From NCBI GenBank assembly GCA_903828255.1, contig CAIKLQ010000929.1:1-37835 (forward strand): 37,835 bases of DNA, written 5' to 3'. The translations under genes were made by a program, and so were the position numbers. Of this stretch, positions 1 to 8,627 are shown piece by piece. The notes below the pieces were generated by a model. That model saw only the letters and a list, made by a program, of their open reading frames with translations. It was not told the origin of the DNA and did no database searches. The DNA comes from an uncultured Verrucomicrobiota bacterium. GTDB lineage: Bacteria > Verrucomicrobiota > Verrucomicrobiia > Limisphaerales > JADLHS01. Within the stretch, counting starts at the first letter, position 1. The number at the start of each line of letters is the position of its first letter.

Positions 1-318
1 CGCTTCGCCACCGGCTTCAGCCAACCGCTCCTCCCGCTGCCTGCGCGCGGTTCGCAGCCCGGCAAATCGCCGCTGCTCCGCCTCAGTTCCGACAACGTGC
101 TCCTCACAGGCCTGAAGCCCAGCGACGACGGGCGAGCCGTGATCGTGCGGTTATTCGGTGCATCCGGCAAAACCGAATCCGTGAAATTGAATTGGGGCGC
201 GTGGAAGCCGAAAGCCGTCTTCGCCACCGACACGAGCGAGAAACCGGGCGCGAAGCTGGAAAGGCCCGTGACGGTTCCAGGCTACGGTCTGGTGAGTTTG
301 CGCGCCGAAGTCGAATAG
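1..318 (+). CDS. C-terminal fragment of a glycoside hydrolase, probably GH38 alpha-mannosidase (5' end outside window)
   Basis: Frame 1 is open from base 1 to the TAG at 316-318; peptide ...LLTGLKPSDDGRAVIVRLFGASGKTESVKLNWGAWKPKAVFATDTSEK... resembles the C-terminal beta domain of GH38 enzymes. Confidence 0.6.
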   Translation, partial: RFATGFSQPLLPLPARGSQPGKSPLLRLSSDNVLLTGLKPSDDGRAVIVRLFGASGKTESVKLNWGAWKPKAVFATDTSEKPGAKLERPVTVPGYGLVSLRAEVE

Positions 319-427
319 CGTCGGTGGTGACTTGCTGACGAATCCGACGGATGAACTAACGCTTGCCGGCGCCCCTGCTGGCATGCGCGTTTCGCGTTTT
401 GGTGCTCCGGTAATGACTTGCTTCAGG

Positions 428-500
428 GGCATTCAAGGCAAGGCAGAGGAGTGAAGGGCAGGTGGATGCAGCCGGGAAAAAACCATTCCCCTGCCGATTC
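428..500. repeat. Word-type imperfect hairpin (GGCAGAGGAATGAA-like words)
   Basis: GGCATTCAAGGCAA/GGCAGAGGAGTGAA/GGGCAGGTGGATG direct words followed by an inverted arm CCATTCCCCTGCCGATTC. Confidence 0.5.
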
Positions 501-786
501 GGCCGCCGCCGCACCCCCCCCCCAAGGCCCAACCCGAAGTTGGAACAGGCAACCAAAGCGCGGGTTGCTGGGTGATTCGGGGATCAATGATAATTCGGCG
601 AATCTGTCCAACTCCCACCGCAACTATAACTCGCCGGACAATCGTAACGAAAACCTCGAGTTGCGGTGTGGAATTGCTTTTGGTCTGCCGTGCGCCGGCA
701 AGCTGGCGCGAACGTCCAGAAGTTTCAGGCGCCGCCTTCAGTCAGCAGTTGCCAGCAGCCGCTCTCGCGTCGGTCGGACGGCGCGG

Positions 787-1818
787 TTACGCGCCCATGC
801 CGTCTTCAAACGAGCCGGCGGCCAGCGGGAAGCAGAGGTGATCGCGCACGTAGGCCACGCCGTTGGCGCTGGTGGCATCGAGATCGCGATAGGCGCTCTC
901 GGCTTCGACGATCAGTGGGGCGGTTTTCGTGCCCATGATTTGGCAATAGCGTTGCGGGTAACCTACGTTGATCAGCAACTCCGCGTAGCGTAACATGTTC
1001 AGGTCGCCCGAGGGGATGTCCACAAATTGCATCGCGCGGTCCGGCCAGTTCGGCGCCATGGCCCGCAACGGCAGTCCGGCGCGGACGACGTAATTTTTCA
1101 CATGACAGGCGTAGATGCGCGAGCCGACCTTGCGGAAGCGCGTTTCCCAGTCTTCACCTTCCCAGCAGTGTGACGGATCGGCATTCACCGCGAGCGTCGA
1201 GTCGCCGTCGCAAATTTTTACGAGCAGGTTGAAATCATCCGCACAACTCGCCGCCGTGCCGGGATGGATTTCATGCGCCAGATAGATTCCCAACGACTTC
1301 GCGTGCTTGCGGATCTTCGCGGTCTTTTTTACAAAACGCTCCTCGCCTTCTTTTAGCAGGTCGTAATCGCCGCCCTTCCAGAAGCCCCACGGATAACCCG
1401 TCGCCAGTTCCCAGCCGAACGCCACGCCCCAGAACATCGGCACGATCTTCACGCCCAGTTCGGCGCACAAGTCGAGCAACCGCAAAATGTAATCCTCGGC
1501 CCACTTCTCGATTTCCGCCGGAGATTGCTTCGCCACGTCGGCCGGGATGAAGGGGCGGATGGTCGGGCTTCCGGTCCAAGCCGTCGTATGGACCCAGAAA
1601 GCGCAGTGCGTGGACACGCCGTCCAAAGACATTTTGGCCTTGGCAAATGTGGCTTTGATTTCCTTGGCGGACTTGAGGCCCTGCGCGCCGTGCAACATGT
1701 AATTGGAGGGCTGCGCGCCGGTCGCCCCGGAATTTTTGGCGTAAGCGAGGAATTGAGCGAGGTTCTTCGCACCGTGTTGCGCGCCTTCGATACTGGGGTG
1801 ATAACAGTTGTTGGCCAT
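787..1818 (-). CDS. Sugar phosphate isomerase/epimerase family protein (xylose isomerase-like TIM barrel)
   Basis: 343-aa ORF; ...LCAELGVKIVPMFWGVAFGWE..., ...LAHEIHPGTAASCADDFNLLV..., ...VNADPSHCWEGED... typical of the AP-endonuclease-2/xylose isomerase fold. Confidence 0.85.
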   Translation of the reverse strand: MANNCYHPSIEGAQHGAKNLAQFLAYAKNSGATGAQPSNYMLHGAQGLKSAKEIKATFAKAKMSLDGVSTHCAFWVHTTAWTGSPTIRPFIPADVAKQSPAEIEKWAEDYILRLLDLCAELGVKIVPMFWGVAFGWELATGYPWGFWKGGDYDLLKEGEERFVKKTAKIRKHAKSLGIYLAHEIHPGTAASCADDFNLLVKICDGDSTLAVNADPSHCWEGEDWETRFRKVGSRIYACHVKNYVVRAGLPLRAMAPNWPDRAMQFVDIPSGDLNMLRYAELLINVGYPQRYCQIMGTKTAPLIVEAESAYRDLDATSANGVAYVRDHLCFPLAAGSFEDGMGA

Positions 1819-1904
1819 AGCGAGTTAAGGTTTTTGTTTCAAACTACGCTGGAAGAAATAGCCCTGCCGGTTGCGGAAATCAACTCGAATTCTTGGGGGC
1901 GAGG

Positions 1905-1986
1905 GTTCAGTATTGAGTGTTCAGCGTTCAGTGGGCGACCGGGAACGGAGTTGCGATTCTGAAAACTGAATCTGAATCCTGAATAC
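1905..1986. repeat. Word-type imperfect inverted repeat (TTCAG/CTGAA words) ending at the tatD start
   Basis: Arm 1 GTTCAGTATTGAGTGTTCAGCGTTCAG, arm 2 CTGAAAACTGAATCTGAATCCTGAATAC. Confidence 0.65.
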
Positions 1987-1991
1987 TTTTC

Positions 1992-2804
1992 ATGCCCATT
2001 TTCTACGACACGCACGCGCATCTGGATTATCCGGATTTTCACTCCGACATCGCGCAGATCCTCGAGCGCGCGCAAGCCGCTGGCATCACAAAACTCATTT
2101 CCATTGGCACGGACTTGGATAGCAGCGCAAGGGCGATCAAGCTCGCCGAAGCGCATCCGGGCATTTACGCCGTGGTGGGGTGGCATCCGAATGACGCGAC
2201 CGGCGCTCCGGCAGACTTGCGCCCGGCACTGCGGGAACTGACGAAACATCCCAAGGTGGTCGCCCTCGGCGAAACGGGCCTGGATTATTTCCGTTTGCCC
2301 TCGACCAAAGGCGGCACCGCGGCGGACGACGAGCCATGCAAGCGCCGGCAAGCGGACATTTTCCAGCAGCAACTCGAAGTCGCCGCCGAAACCGGACTGA
2401 ACTGCGTGGTGCACCAACGTGGCGACTGCTTCGAGGATACGATCCGGATTTTCGAGCCGTTCGCCAGGAAGGTGCGCGCCGTATTTCATTGCTTTGCCAG
2501 CGATGCCGCCACCATGCAGCGCGTGCTGGCGCTGGGTTCGATCGTGAGCTTTACAGGCATCGCCACGTTCAAGAACGGACAAAACGTTCGCGCCACGCTC
2601 GCTGCCACGCCGCTGGGGAGCTTTATGTTGGAGACGGATTCTCCGTTTCTCGCGCCGATTCCGTATCGAGGAAAGCGCTGTGAGCCAGCGTACGTGAAGG
2701 AAATATCGGAAGTCGTCGCACAGGTGAAGGGGTGCGGGCTGGAGGAATTGAGCCGAGCGACTTGCGCGACGGCGCACAGTTTTTTTCCCAAGTTGGCGGC
2801 GTAA
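1992..2804 (+). CDS. tatD: TatD family metal-dependent hydrolase (DNase)
   Basis: MPIFYDTHAHLDYPDF..., ALGETGLDYF, VFHCFASDAATMQRVLALG, LETDSPFLAPIPYRGKRCEPAYV: canonical TatD motifs. Confidence 0.93.
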   Translation: MPIFYDTHAHLDYPDFHSDIAQILERAQAAGITKLISIGTDLDSSARAIKLAEAHPGIYAVVGWHPNDATGAPADLRPALRELTKHPKVVALGETGLDYFRLPSTKGGTAADDEPCKRRQADIFQQQLEVAAETGLNCVVHQRGDCFEDTIRIFEPFARKVRAVFHCFASDAATMQRVLALGSIVSFTGIATFKNGQNVRATLAATPLGSFMLETDSPFLAPIPYRGKRCEPAYVKEISEVVAQVKGCGLEELSRATCATAHSFFPKLAA

Positions 2805-2861
2805 GGCCAAACGGGCTTCGGCTTGGCAGTTTCTGCTTGGGGGTGGGAGCTTGAAGTTTTC

Positions 2862-5690
2862 CTATTCCAACGCATCCGCCAACACTTCCGCCAGGTGCCG
2901 CGCGTGGATATGCGCCAGATGATCAATCTGATGCCGGCAACTCGCGCCCGATGCCACCACCAAACTGCCGTACGGCAGGGCGCGGATTTTCTCCACGAGC
3001 GGTTTTGCCACTTCGCGCGAAAGGTCGTATTTCGCCTTCATCATGCCGAACCCGCCAGCCATGCCGCAACAGCCCGTGTCGAGATAGGTGATCTTGCGTC
3101 CGGGCAGGCGCGCGGCGAGTCGGTGCATGTAGGACGCGTTGGTGACGGCCTTCGCGTGACAATGGACGTGGATCGCCACCGTCGTGGGACGCGACTGGAA
3201 TTGCAATGCCTCCGGTTCGCGGCGGAGCAGTTCGTCGAGAAATTCTTCGAGCAGGAAACAACGCGCCGCCATCCGCTCGGCCCCGGGCAGGTTTAGTTCG
3301 CGATAATCTTCGACGAACATGGAATGGCAGGACGGTTCGAGGAAAATGACCGGTGGGTTGTCCACATCCGGACCAAGCAGGGCCAGGTTATGCGCGCCCA
3401 AACGCGACGCTTCGCCCAGGTTGCCCTGACTAAACGCCGGTCGCCCGCAACATTCCCGCCCTTGGGCGAGCGCGACTTGAAAGCCAGCCAGTTCCAGGAT
3501 GCGGACCGCCGCCATGCCGATGTGCGGTTCGTGGTAACGCACGAAAGTGTCGTCCCACAGAATCACCCGACCGCGGGAGGGTGGGCGAACATCGGTTCGC
3601 CGCTCGAACCACCGATCAAAGCGTTGCCGGGTGTACTTCGGCAAGGGTCGCTCGGCGGAGATGCCAGCCATCCGCTCCAAGAATTTCCGCACGACGAACC
3701 GCCCGGTCAGCGCGTTGGCCAGCCGCGGCATGACGCAACCTAGCCGGCCCAACCGGTCCACCGAACTGAACAGGCGCTGGCTCGGCGAAGGTCCGTCGCG
3801 CCGGATGCGCGCCCACTGTAGCTCGGCTTTGAGTAGTGCCATGTTTACGCTGGATGGACACTCACTGGTGCAGGCTTTGCAGGAGAGGCAATTGCTCAAC
3901 GCGGTGTCGAGCTCCGCCGAGGCCAGCGCGTCGCCGCCGGCCACGCCGCGCAATTCCAAGGCGGCGCGGATGGCATTGGCCCGGCCGCGTGTGGACATGA
4001 TTTCTTCGCCCGTCGCCACAAATGTCGGGCACATCGTCGGCGTGTCTTTGCGACAACCGCCGCAGCCGTTGCACTGTTCGAGATGGCCGACAAACGAAGC
4101 GTCCCGCGCGGCGAATACCAACACCGGCTCGAACGGCAGCTTGAGGGTGTAGCCCGCGGCTTGTCGCAGGTTCGTGTCCAGCTTGAAGCGTCCGTCGTCA
4201 ATCAGCTTGCCCGGATTAAAAGCATTATGCGGATCAAACGACTTCTTGATCTGCCGCATGAGCAGGTGGAGATCCTCGCCCACCTGATCTTGCAAAAATT
4301 CCGTGCGCCCGATGCCCAGACCATGCTCGGACGCGAACGAGCCGTTGAACTGTTTCACCAGCGCCGCCACTTCCATCGTGATCTGCCGGAAAGTCCTCAC
4401 CCCTGCGCTGGTGTGCAGATCAATCATGGGCCGCACATGCAGCAGGCCGGAAGCGGCGTGGCCGTAGAACGACGCCTCCAGCCCGAACTTGCGCAGGAGC
4501 GCCGTGAGGCCGGCGTAATATGCCGGTAAATCCTTTGGGCGCACCGCCGCGTCCTCAATGCATGTGACTGGCTTCCTGCTGCCTTTCAGACCTGTGAGCA
4601 GCGAAAGTCCCGCTTTGCGCAACGTCCACACCTGATTGATTTGCGCGAGCGTTTGCATGACTTTCTTGCGCACGCCGAGGGGTTTCTTCTCCAGCGCCGC
4701 GAGCCGATCTTCCACGTCGCCGTAAAATTCCACGGCCAGCACGCCGGCGGTCGGAAGCGCATCCAGTTCGAGCAAATCCCGCGCACTCTGAAACTCGCGT
4801 TGCCCGCGCGTTTGATCGAGCAGCAGGCGATCCAGCAATTCGATGGCGGCGGGCTTCAGCTCCAACAACTCCACCGTGGCCTGCATCGCCTCCGCGAGGT
4901 CGTCGAAGAAAATCAGGCCCAACCCGATTTCGTCCGGCGTGGGCAGTACTTTGACCACCGCTGAGGTGATGGCGGCCAGCGTGCCTTCGCTGCCGGCGAT
5001 TACGTTGAGGAGGTTGCCCGGTTCGCGCAGGACCCGGTCCAGTCCGTAACCCGGCCACCGTTTCACCATTCCCGGCCCGAAGCGTTCGGCGATTTGCAGC
5101 CCGTTTAACATCGCCAGGTCTTCGAGTAAATCGCGCTGCGGCTTCAACGTGTCGTGGTCGCCCCCCACCTGAAACACGCGCCCATCGGCGAGGACAATTT
5201 CCAATTCCACCAAATGATCCGCCGTCGTGCCGTAAAGCGGCGCCCGTGCTCCGGAAGAATTGTTAGCGATCATTCCGCCGAGCGTCGCGCGCGAACTCGT
5301 CGCCACGTCCGGCCCGAAACAAAATCCGCTGGGCCGAAGATACTGATTGAGTTGATCCAGCACCACGCCGGCACCGACGCGCACGGTTCGCTGTTCTGGA
5401 TCGAAGTCGCTGATCCACCGGTTGTGGCGGGAGAAATCAATCACCAAGCCGTCGCCGATCGCGCCGCCGACCAAGCCCGTACCGGCGCCGCGCGGGATCA
5501 ACGGCACGCCGGCGTGGCCCGCCGCTTGGATGACGGAGCTGGCTTGCGTCGCATCGCGTGGGAACGCCACGGCGAACGGTTCGATCTGGTAATGCGACGC
5601 GTCGGTGGCGTAGATCTGCCGCGTGAGATTGTCATAAGCGACCTGACAACTCGCGGTGGCGAGCGTGGCGTGTTGTTGCGTCGGTGTCAT
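2862..5690 (-). CDS. FAD-binding and (Fe-S)-binding oxidoreductase (GlcD/GlpC-type fusion, D-2-hydroxyacid dehydrogenase-like)
   Basis: FAD_binding_4 motifs (PRGAGTGLVGGAIGDGLVIDFSRH, NNSSGARAPLYG), FAD-oxidase C domain, two Cys motifs (CNGCGGCRKDTPTMCP, CLSCKACTSECPSSVN) and CCG repeats (CCGRPAFSQG, CCGMAGGFG). Start placed at MTPTQQHATL (ATG at 5690); the ORF extension to 6173 looks non-coding. Confidence 0.88.
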   Translation of the reverse strand: MTPTQQHATLATASCQVAYDNLTRQIYATDASHYQIEPFAVAFPRDATQASSVIQAAGHAGVPLIPRGAGTGLVGGAIGDGLVIDFSRHNRWISDFDPEQRTVRVGAGVVLDQLNQYLRPSGFCFGPDVATSSRATLGGMIANNSSGARAPLYGTTADHLVELEIVLADGRVFQVGGDHDTLKPQRDLLEDLAMLNGLQIAERFGPGMVKRWPGYGLDRVLREPGNLLNVIAGSEGTLAAITSAVVKVLPTPDEIGLGLIFFDDLAEAMQATVELLELKPAAIELLDRLLLDQTRGQREFQSARDLLELDALPTAGVLAVEFYGDVEDRLAALEKKPLGVRKKVMQTLAQINQVWTLRKAGLSLLTGLKGSRKPVTCIEDAAVRPKDLPAYYAGLTALLRKFGLEASFYGHAASGLLHVRPMIDLHTSAGVRTFRQITMEVAALVKQFNGSFASEHGLGIGRTEFLQDQVGEDLHLLMRQIKKSFDPHNAFNPGKLIDDGRFKLDTNLRQAAGYTLKLPFEPVLVFAARDASFVGHLEQCNGCGGCRKDTPTMCPTFVATGEEIMSTRGRANAIRAALELRGVAGGDALASAELDTALSNCLSCKACTSECPSSVNMALLKAELQWARIRRDGPSPSQRLFSSVDRLGRLGCVMPRLANALTGRFVVRKFLERMAGISAERPLPKYTRQRFDRWFERRTDVRPPSRGRVILWDDTFVRYHEPHIGMAAVRILELAGFQVALAQGRECCGRPAFSQGNLGEASRLGAHNLALLGPDVDNPPVIFLEPSCHSMFVEDYRELNLPGAERMAARCFLLEEFLDELLRREPEALQFQSRPTTVAIHVHCHAKAVTNASYMHRLAARLPGRKITYLDTGCCGMAGGFGMMKAKYDLSREVAKPLVEKIRALPYGSLVVASGASCRHQIDHLAHIHARHLAEVLADALE

Positions 5691-5710
5691 CTGTTCCGGC
5701 CAGCGGCGAA

Positions 5711-5758
5711 GTAGTGGGGCAGCCGTCCCGGTCGCAGACGTGACGTCCGCGCCACTAC
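5711..5758. repeat. 48-bp palindromic element upstream of the oxidase
   Basis: GTAGTGGGGC...GCGCCACTAC terminal inverted repeat (9/10) with internal GACGTGACGTC palindrome. Confidence 0.6.
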
Positions 5759-5834
5759 CGTTCGTCGGCGGCAGCTTAAGCCTGGCCCGCACGATTGACA
5801 ACGGCGAACCCGACAGGTAAACGACAGGTGGAAT

Positions 5835-6107
5835 ATGACACGCCAGCAAGTTCTCGATCACTACTTCCTCGACGCCCGCAGCCGGCTGATTGATATCGCC
5901 GCGTTCCTGGACCGCGTCGAGCGCGCCGCCGGCCAGGATGATTTCCGCATCAAGGCCTTTCGCGCCGCGCTCAACGATTTGAATGGCCGCGGCAGACAGA
6001 AGACCAAACGGGTGCTGCTGGCGTTCAGCGATCCAACCACGGAACCAATTCCCGCCGCGACCACCAAGGCCGCGTGCGGCGCGTGGCCGGGCGGAAATAG
6101 CCGATAG
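5835..6107 (+). CDS. Conserved 90-aa hypothetical protein preceding the EboB-like hydrolase
   Basis: ORF with protein-like composition ([49 protein letters not shown]...[25 protein letters not shown]), same strand, 113 bp upstream of the TatD-like gene. Confidence 0.7.
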   Translation: MTRQQVLDHYFLDARSRLIDIAAFLDRVERAAGQDDFRIKAFRAALNDLNGRGRQKTKRVLLAFSDPTTEPIPAATTKAACGAWPGGNSR

Positions 6108-6220
6108 CCAGAAGCGAAGCGCCGGTAGTTCACGCAAACCGCAAACCGCATCACGCGCCCGAATTAAGATCAAGAGGAAGATTAAGATTAAGAAACCGAC
6201 TGCCAGCAGACCTCGAATTC

Positions 6221-7030
6221 ATGAAATACATCGAACCCCACGCCCACATGGTCAGCCGCGTCACGGATGATTACCAACGCATGGCGCTGGCCGGCTGCGC
6301 GGCGATTTGCGAGCCGGCGTTCTGGGCCGGCTTCGACCGCAGTTCGCCCGCCGGCTTCTACGATTACTTTTGCCAGTTGACCGAGCACGAGCCGAAGCGC
6401 GCGGCGAAGTTCGGCATCGCCCATTTCTGTTGGCTGTGCATCAACCCCAAGGAATCGGAAGACGTGAAGTTCGCCCAGGAAGTTATCGCGCTCATTCCCC
6501 AGTTTCTGGATCAGCCAAACGTGCTCGGCATCGGCGAGATCGGGTTGAACAAGAATTCCCGCAACGAACTCCGCGTGCTGGAAATGCATGTGGACCTCGC
6601 CGCCCGCCACAACCAACTCATCCTCGTCCACACGCCGCACCTTGAAGACAAGCTCAAGGGCACGCGCCTGATTCTCGACGTTTTAAAGAGTGACCGGCGG
6701 ATCAAGCCGGAGCGCGTGATCATTGACCACGTTGAAGAACACACGGTGAAGCTGGTGCTGGATCGTGGCCATTGGGCGGGCATGACGCTTTACCCGGAAA
6801 CCAAATGCACGCCGGCGCGGGCCGTGGACATCCTGGAAACCTACGGCAGCGAACGCCTCTGGATGAACAGCGCCTGCGATTGGGGCGTGAGCGATCCACT
6901 CGCCGTGCCGAAGACTGTCTTGGAAATGCAACGGCGCGGCCATTGCGCCAAAGCCATCGAGCGCGTCGTGTGGCAGAATCCCCGCAGGTTCCTCGGCCAA
7001 TCTCCGAAGTTCAAGTTGCCGCCGACATGA
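6221..7030 (+). CDS. TatD family hydrolase of the EboB type
   Basis: [42 protein letters not shown]..., [71 protein letters not shown] as recalled for EboB/TatD-like proteins. Confidence 0.85.
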   Translation: MKYIEPHAHMVSRVTDDYQRMALAGCAAICEPAFWAGFDRSSPAGFYDYFCQLTEHEPKRAAKFGIAHFCWLCINPKESEDVKFAQEVIALIPQFLDQPNVLGIGEIGLNKNSRNELRVLEMHVDLAARHNQLILVHTPHLEDKLKGTRLILDVLKSDRRIKPERVIIDHVEEHTVKLVLDRGHWAGMTLYPETKCTPARAVDILETYGSERLWMNSACDWGVSDPLAVPKTVLEMQRRGHCAKAIERVVWQNPRRFLGQSPKFKLPPT

Positions 7031-7116
7031 CCCAGCGATCCGCTCGGGAAATCGGTTGAAGGCAGTTGGGCCGCCGACTTTATGCCGCTTCATCTCATGC
7101 ACCTTTCCGAGGCCGT

Positions 7117-7154
7117 CTGCGAATCTTTGTCCCAGGTGGGACAAGGATTTGCAG
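7117..7154 (+). repeat. 18-bp stem hairpin in intergenic DNA
   Basis: CTGCGAATCTTTGTCCCA-GG-TGGGACAAGGATTTGCAG; all 18 positions pair on the + strand RNA if two G-U pairs are allowed. Confidence 0.75.
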
Positions 7155-7285
7155 TGTCAGGTCTATCGGTGGTGAGCAGGTCAAAAAGGAACCGGGAGCT
7201 ACCTATGAGCCGGGTAGTGGCACTCCAAGCCGCTGCCGCGCTTCAGCCTCCACCAGTGCGATACTGTGTGGTTCAGGGGTTCAAG

Positions 7286-7302
7286 GCGCGAAACTTTCGC
7301 GC
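7286..7302. repeat. Short palindrome GCGCGAAA-C-TTTCGCGC
   Basis: Perfect 8-bp inverted repeat around one base. Confidence 0.55.
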
Positions 7303-7422
7303 GGCAGATTCACGGCTCCCGCCACGTTCCTTCTGCGGGGCAGTGGGAGAAGCACTCTGCCCCACCGCAATTCGCTATTTCCACGCGCAGGCTTTTCTGT
7401 CTGAATGTCGGGCAGGATCATT

Positions 7423-8526
7423 ATGAGCAAAACCAAAGTCGCCCTGCTGGGGGCCGGATTCATTGCGGACATTCACCTCGAGTCCTATCGCCGCTTCGTG
7501 CCGGACGCGGAAGTCGTGGCGGTCTTCGCGCGCAATCCTCAAAAAGCCGAGGCGTTCGCGTGCAAGCATCACATCCCGCGCTGGTTTTCGGACCTCGATC
7601 GGGCCCTCACGGAGTCGGGTTGCGACGTGGTGGACATCTGCCTGCCGAACTTCCTCCATCACCGGGCTGCCCTGGCGGCGGCCAAAGCGGGTAAGCATAT
7701 CATCATCGAGAAGCCGCTGAGCGTCACGCTGGAGGAGGCGGATGAAATAATTGCGGCCAGCAAGACCGCGAATCGAAAGCTGATGTATGCCGAGGAACTG
7801 TGCTTCGCGCCGAAGTACGAGCGTGTGCGCCAACTCGCCACCGAAGGCGCGTTTGGAAAAATCTACATGCTCAAGCAGGCGGAGAAACACAGCGGCCCGC
7901 ACAGCGACTGGTTTTATGACATCGCCCAATCCGGCGGCGGCGTCATCATGGACATGGGCTGCCACGGGTTGGCGTGGTTTCGCTGGATGCTCGGCGGGCG
8001 GCCCCGCGCCGTCAGCGTGCTGGCGCACATGCAGACTGGGCTGATCCACAAGGGCCGCACGCGTGGCGAGGAAAATTCGGTGGTGATCGTCGAGTTCGAA
8101 GGCGGCGTGATCGGCGTCGTGGAAAACAGTTGGGCCAAGCTCGGCGGCATGGATGACCGCGCGGAAGTTCATGGCACCGGCGGCGTCTGTTACGCCGACC
8201 TCTTCCAGGGCAACTCCGCCCTCACTTATAGCGAACCGGGCTACGGCTACGCGATGGAGAAAGCTGGCTCGACAAAGGGCTGGACCTTTACCGGCTTCGA
8301 GGAAGCGTTCAACCAAGGCTATCCGCAGGAGTTGAAGCACTTCATCGAATGTGTGCGCGAGGACAAAGAACCGGTCGTCACGGGCGAGGACGGTCGAGCC
8401 GTGCTCGAATTGATTTACGCTGCGTATTGCTCGGCGGGCACGGGGCAGAAAGTCAGCCTGCCGTTCCACGCCAAGGTGGCGAAACCCGTTGATCTATGGC
8501 TGGGCGTGGGGGAGGGAAGGGATTGA
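7423..8526 (+). CDS. Gfo/Idh/MocA family oxidoreductase
   Basis: MSKTKVALLGAGFIADIHLESYRRF (Rossmann), VDICLPNFLHHRAALAAAKAGKHIIIEKPLSVTLEEADEI, GGGVIMDMGCHGLAWFRWMLG. Confidence 0.93.
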   Translation: MSKTKVALLGAGFIADIHLESYRRFVPDAEVVAVFARNPQKAEAFACKHHIPRWFSDLDRALTESGCDVVDICLPNFLHHRAALAAAKAGKHIIIEKPLSVTLEEADEIIAASKTANRKLMYAEELCFAPKYERVRQLATEGAFGKIYMLKQAEKHSGPHSDWFYDIAQSGGGVIMDMGCHGLAWFRWMLGGRPRAVSVLAHMQTGLIHKGRTRGEENSVVIVEFEGGVIGVVENSWAKLGGMDDRAEVHGTGGVCYADLFQGNSALTYSEPGYGYAMEKAGSTKGWTFTGFEEAFNQGYPQELKHFIECVREDKEPVVTGEDGRAVLELIYAAYCSAGTGQKVSLPFHAKVAKPVDLWLGVGEGRD

Positions 8527-8606
8527 TGGAGTAGTGGATTGATGGGGGAACTCCGCGTTTTCAACCCTCCAAAATCCATCATCCAGTAATCCACCCTTTC
8601 CCCTCC
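8510..8606. repeat. Word-type imperfect hairpin spanning the gfo stop to nagB spacer (GGATTGATGG words)
   Basis: GGGAGGGAAGGGATTGATGGAGTAGTGGATTGATGGGGG versus reverse complement GGAGGGGAAAGGGTGGATTACTGGATGATGGATTTTGGAGGG. Confidence 0.65.
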
Positions 8607-8627
8607 GTCACTTCAGTTTTCGCTCCT

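Noticed and set aside
418-993. 191-aa + ORF in the mannosidase/isomerase spacer
   Set aside because: Runs over a word repeat and C10 tract and into the isomerase 3' end antisense; no protein-like features.
1839-2810. 323-aa - ORF opposite tatD
   Set aside because: Antisense shadow; tatD on the + strand has all family motifs.
2805-2861. GCCAAACGGGCTTCGGCTTGGC as a tatD terminator
   Set aside because: Stem is interrupted and there is no T-tract; too weak to call.
5691-6173. N-terminal extension of the oxidase ORF
   Set aside because: The extension overlaps a palindromic repeat and the opposite-strand 90-aa gene; the homologous region begins at MTPTQQHATL.
6160-6200. AAGATTAAG direct repeats before the EboB-like gene as another word hairpin
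   Set aside because: Only one arm is visible; no inverted partner found nearby, so listed here rather than as a finding.
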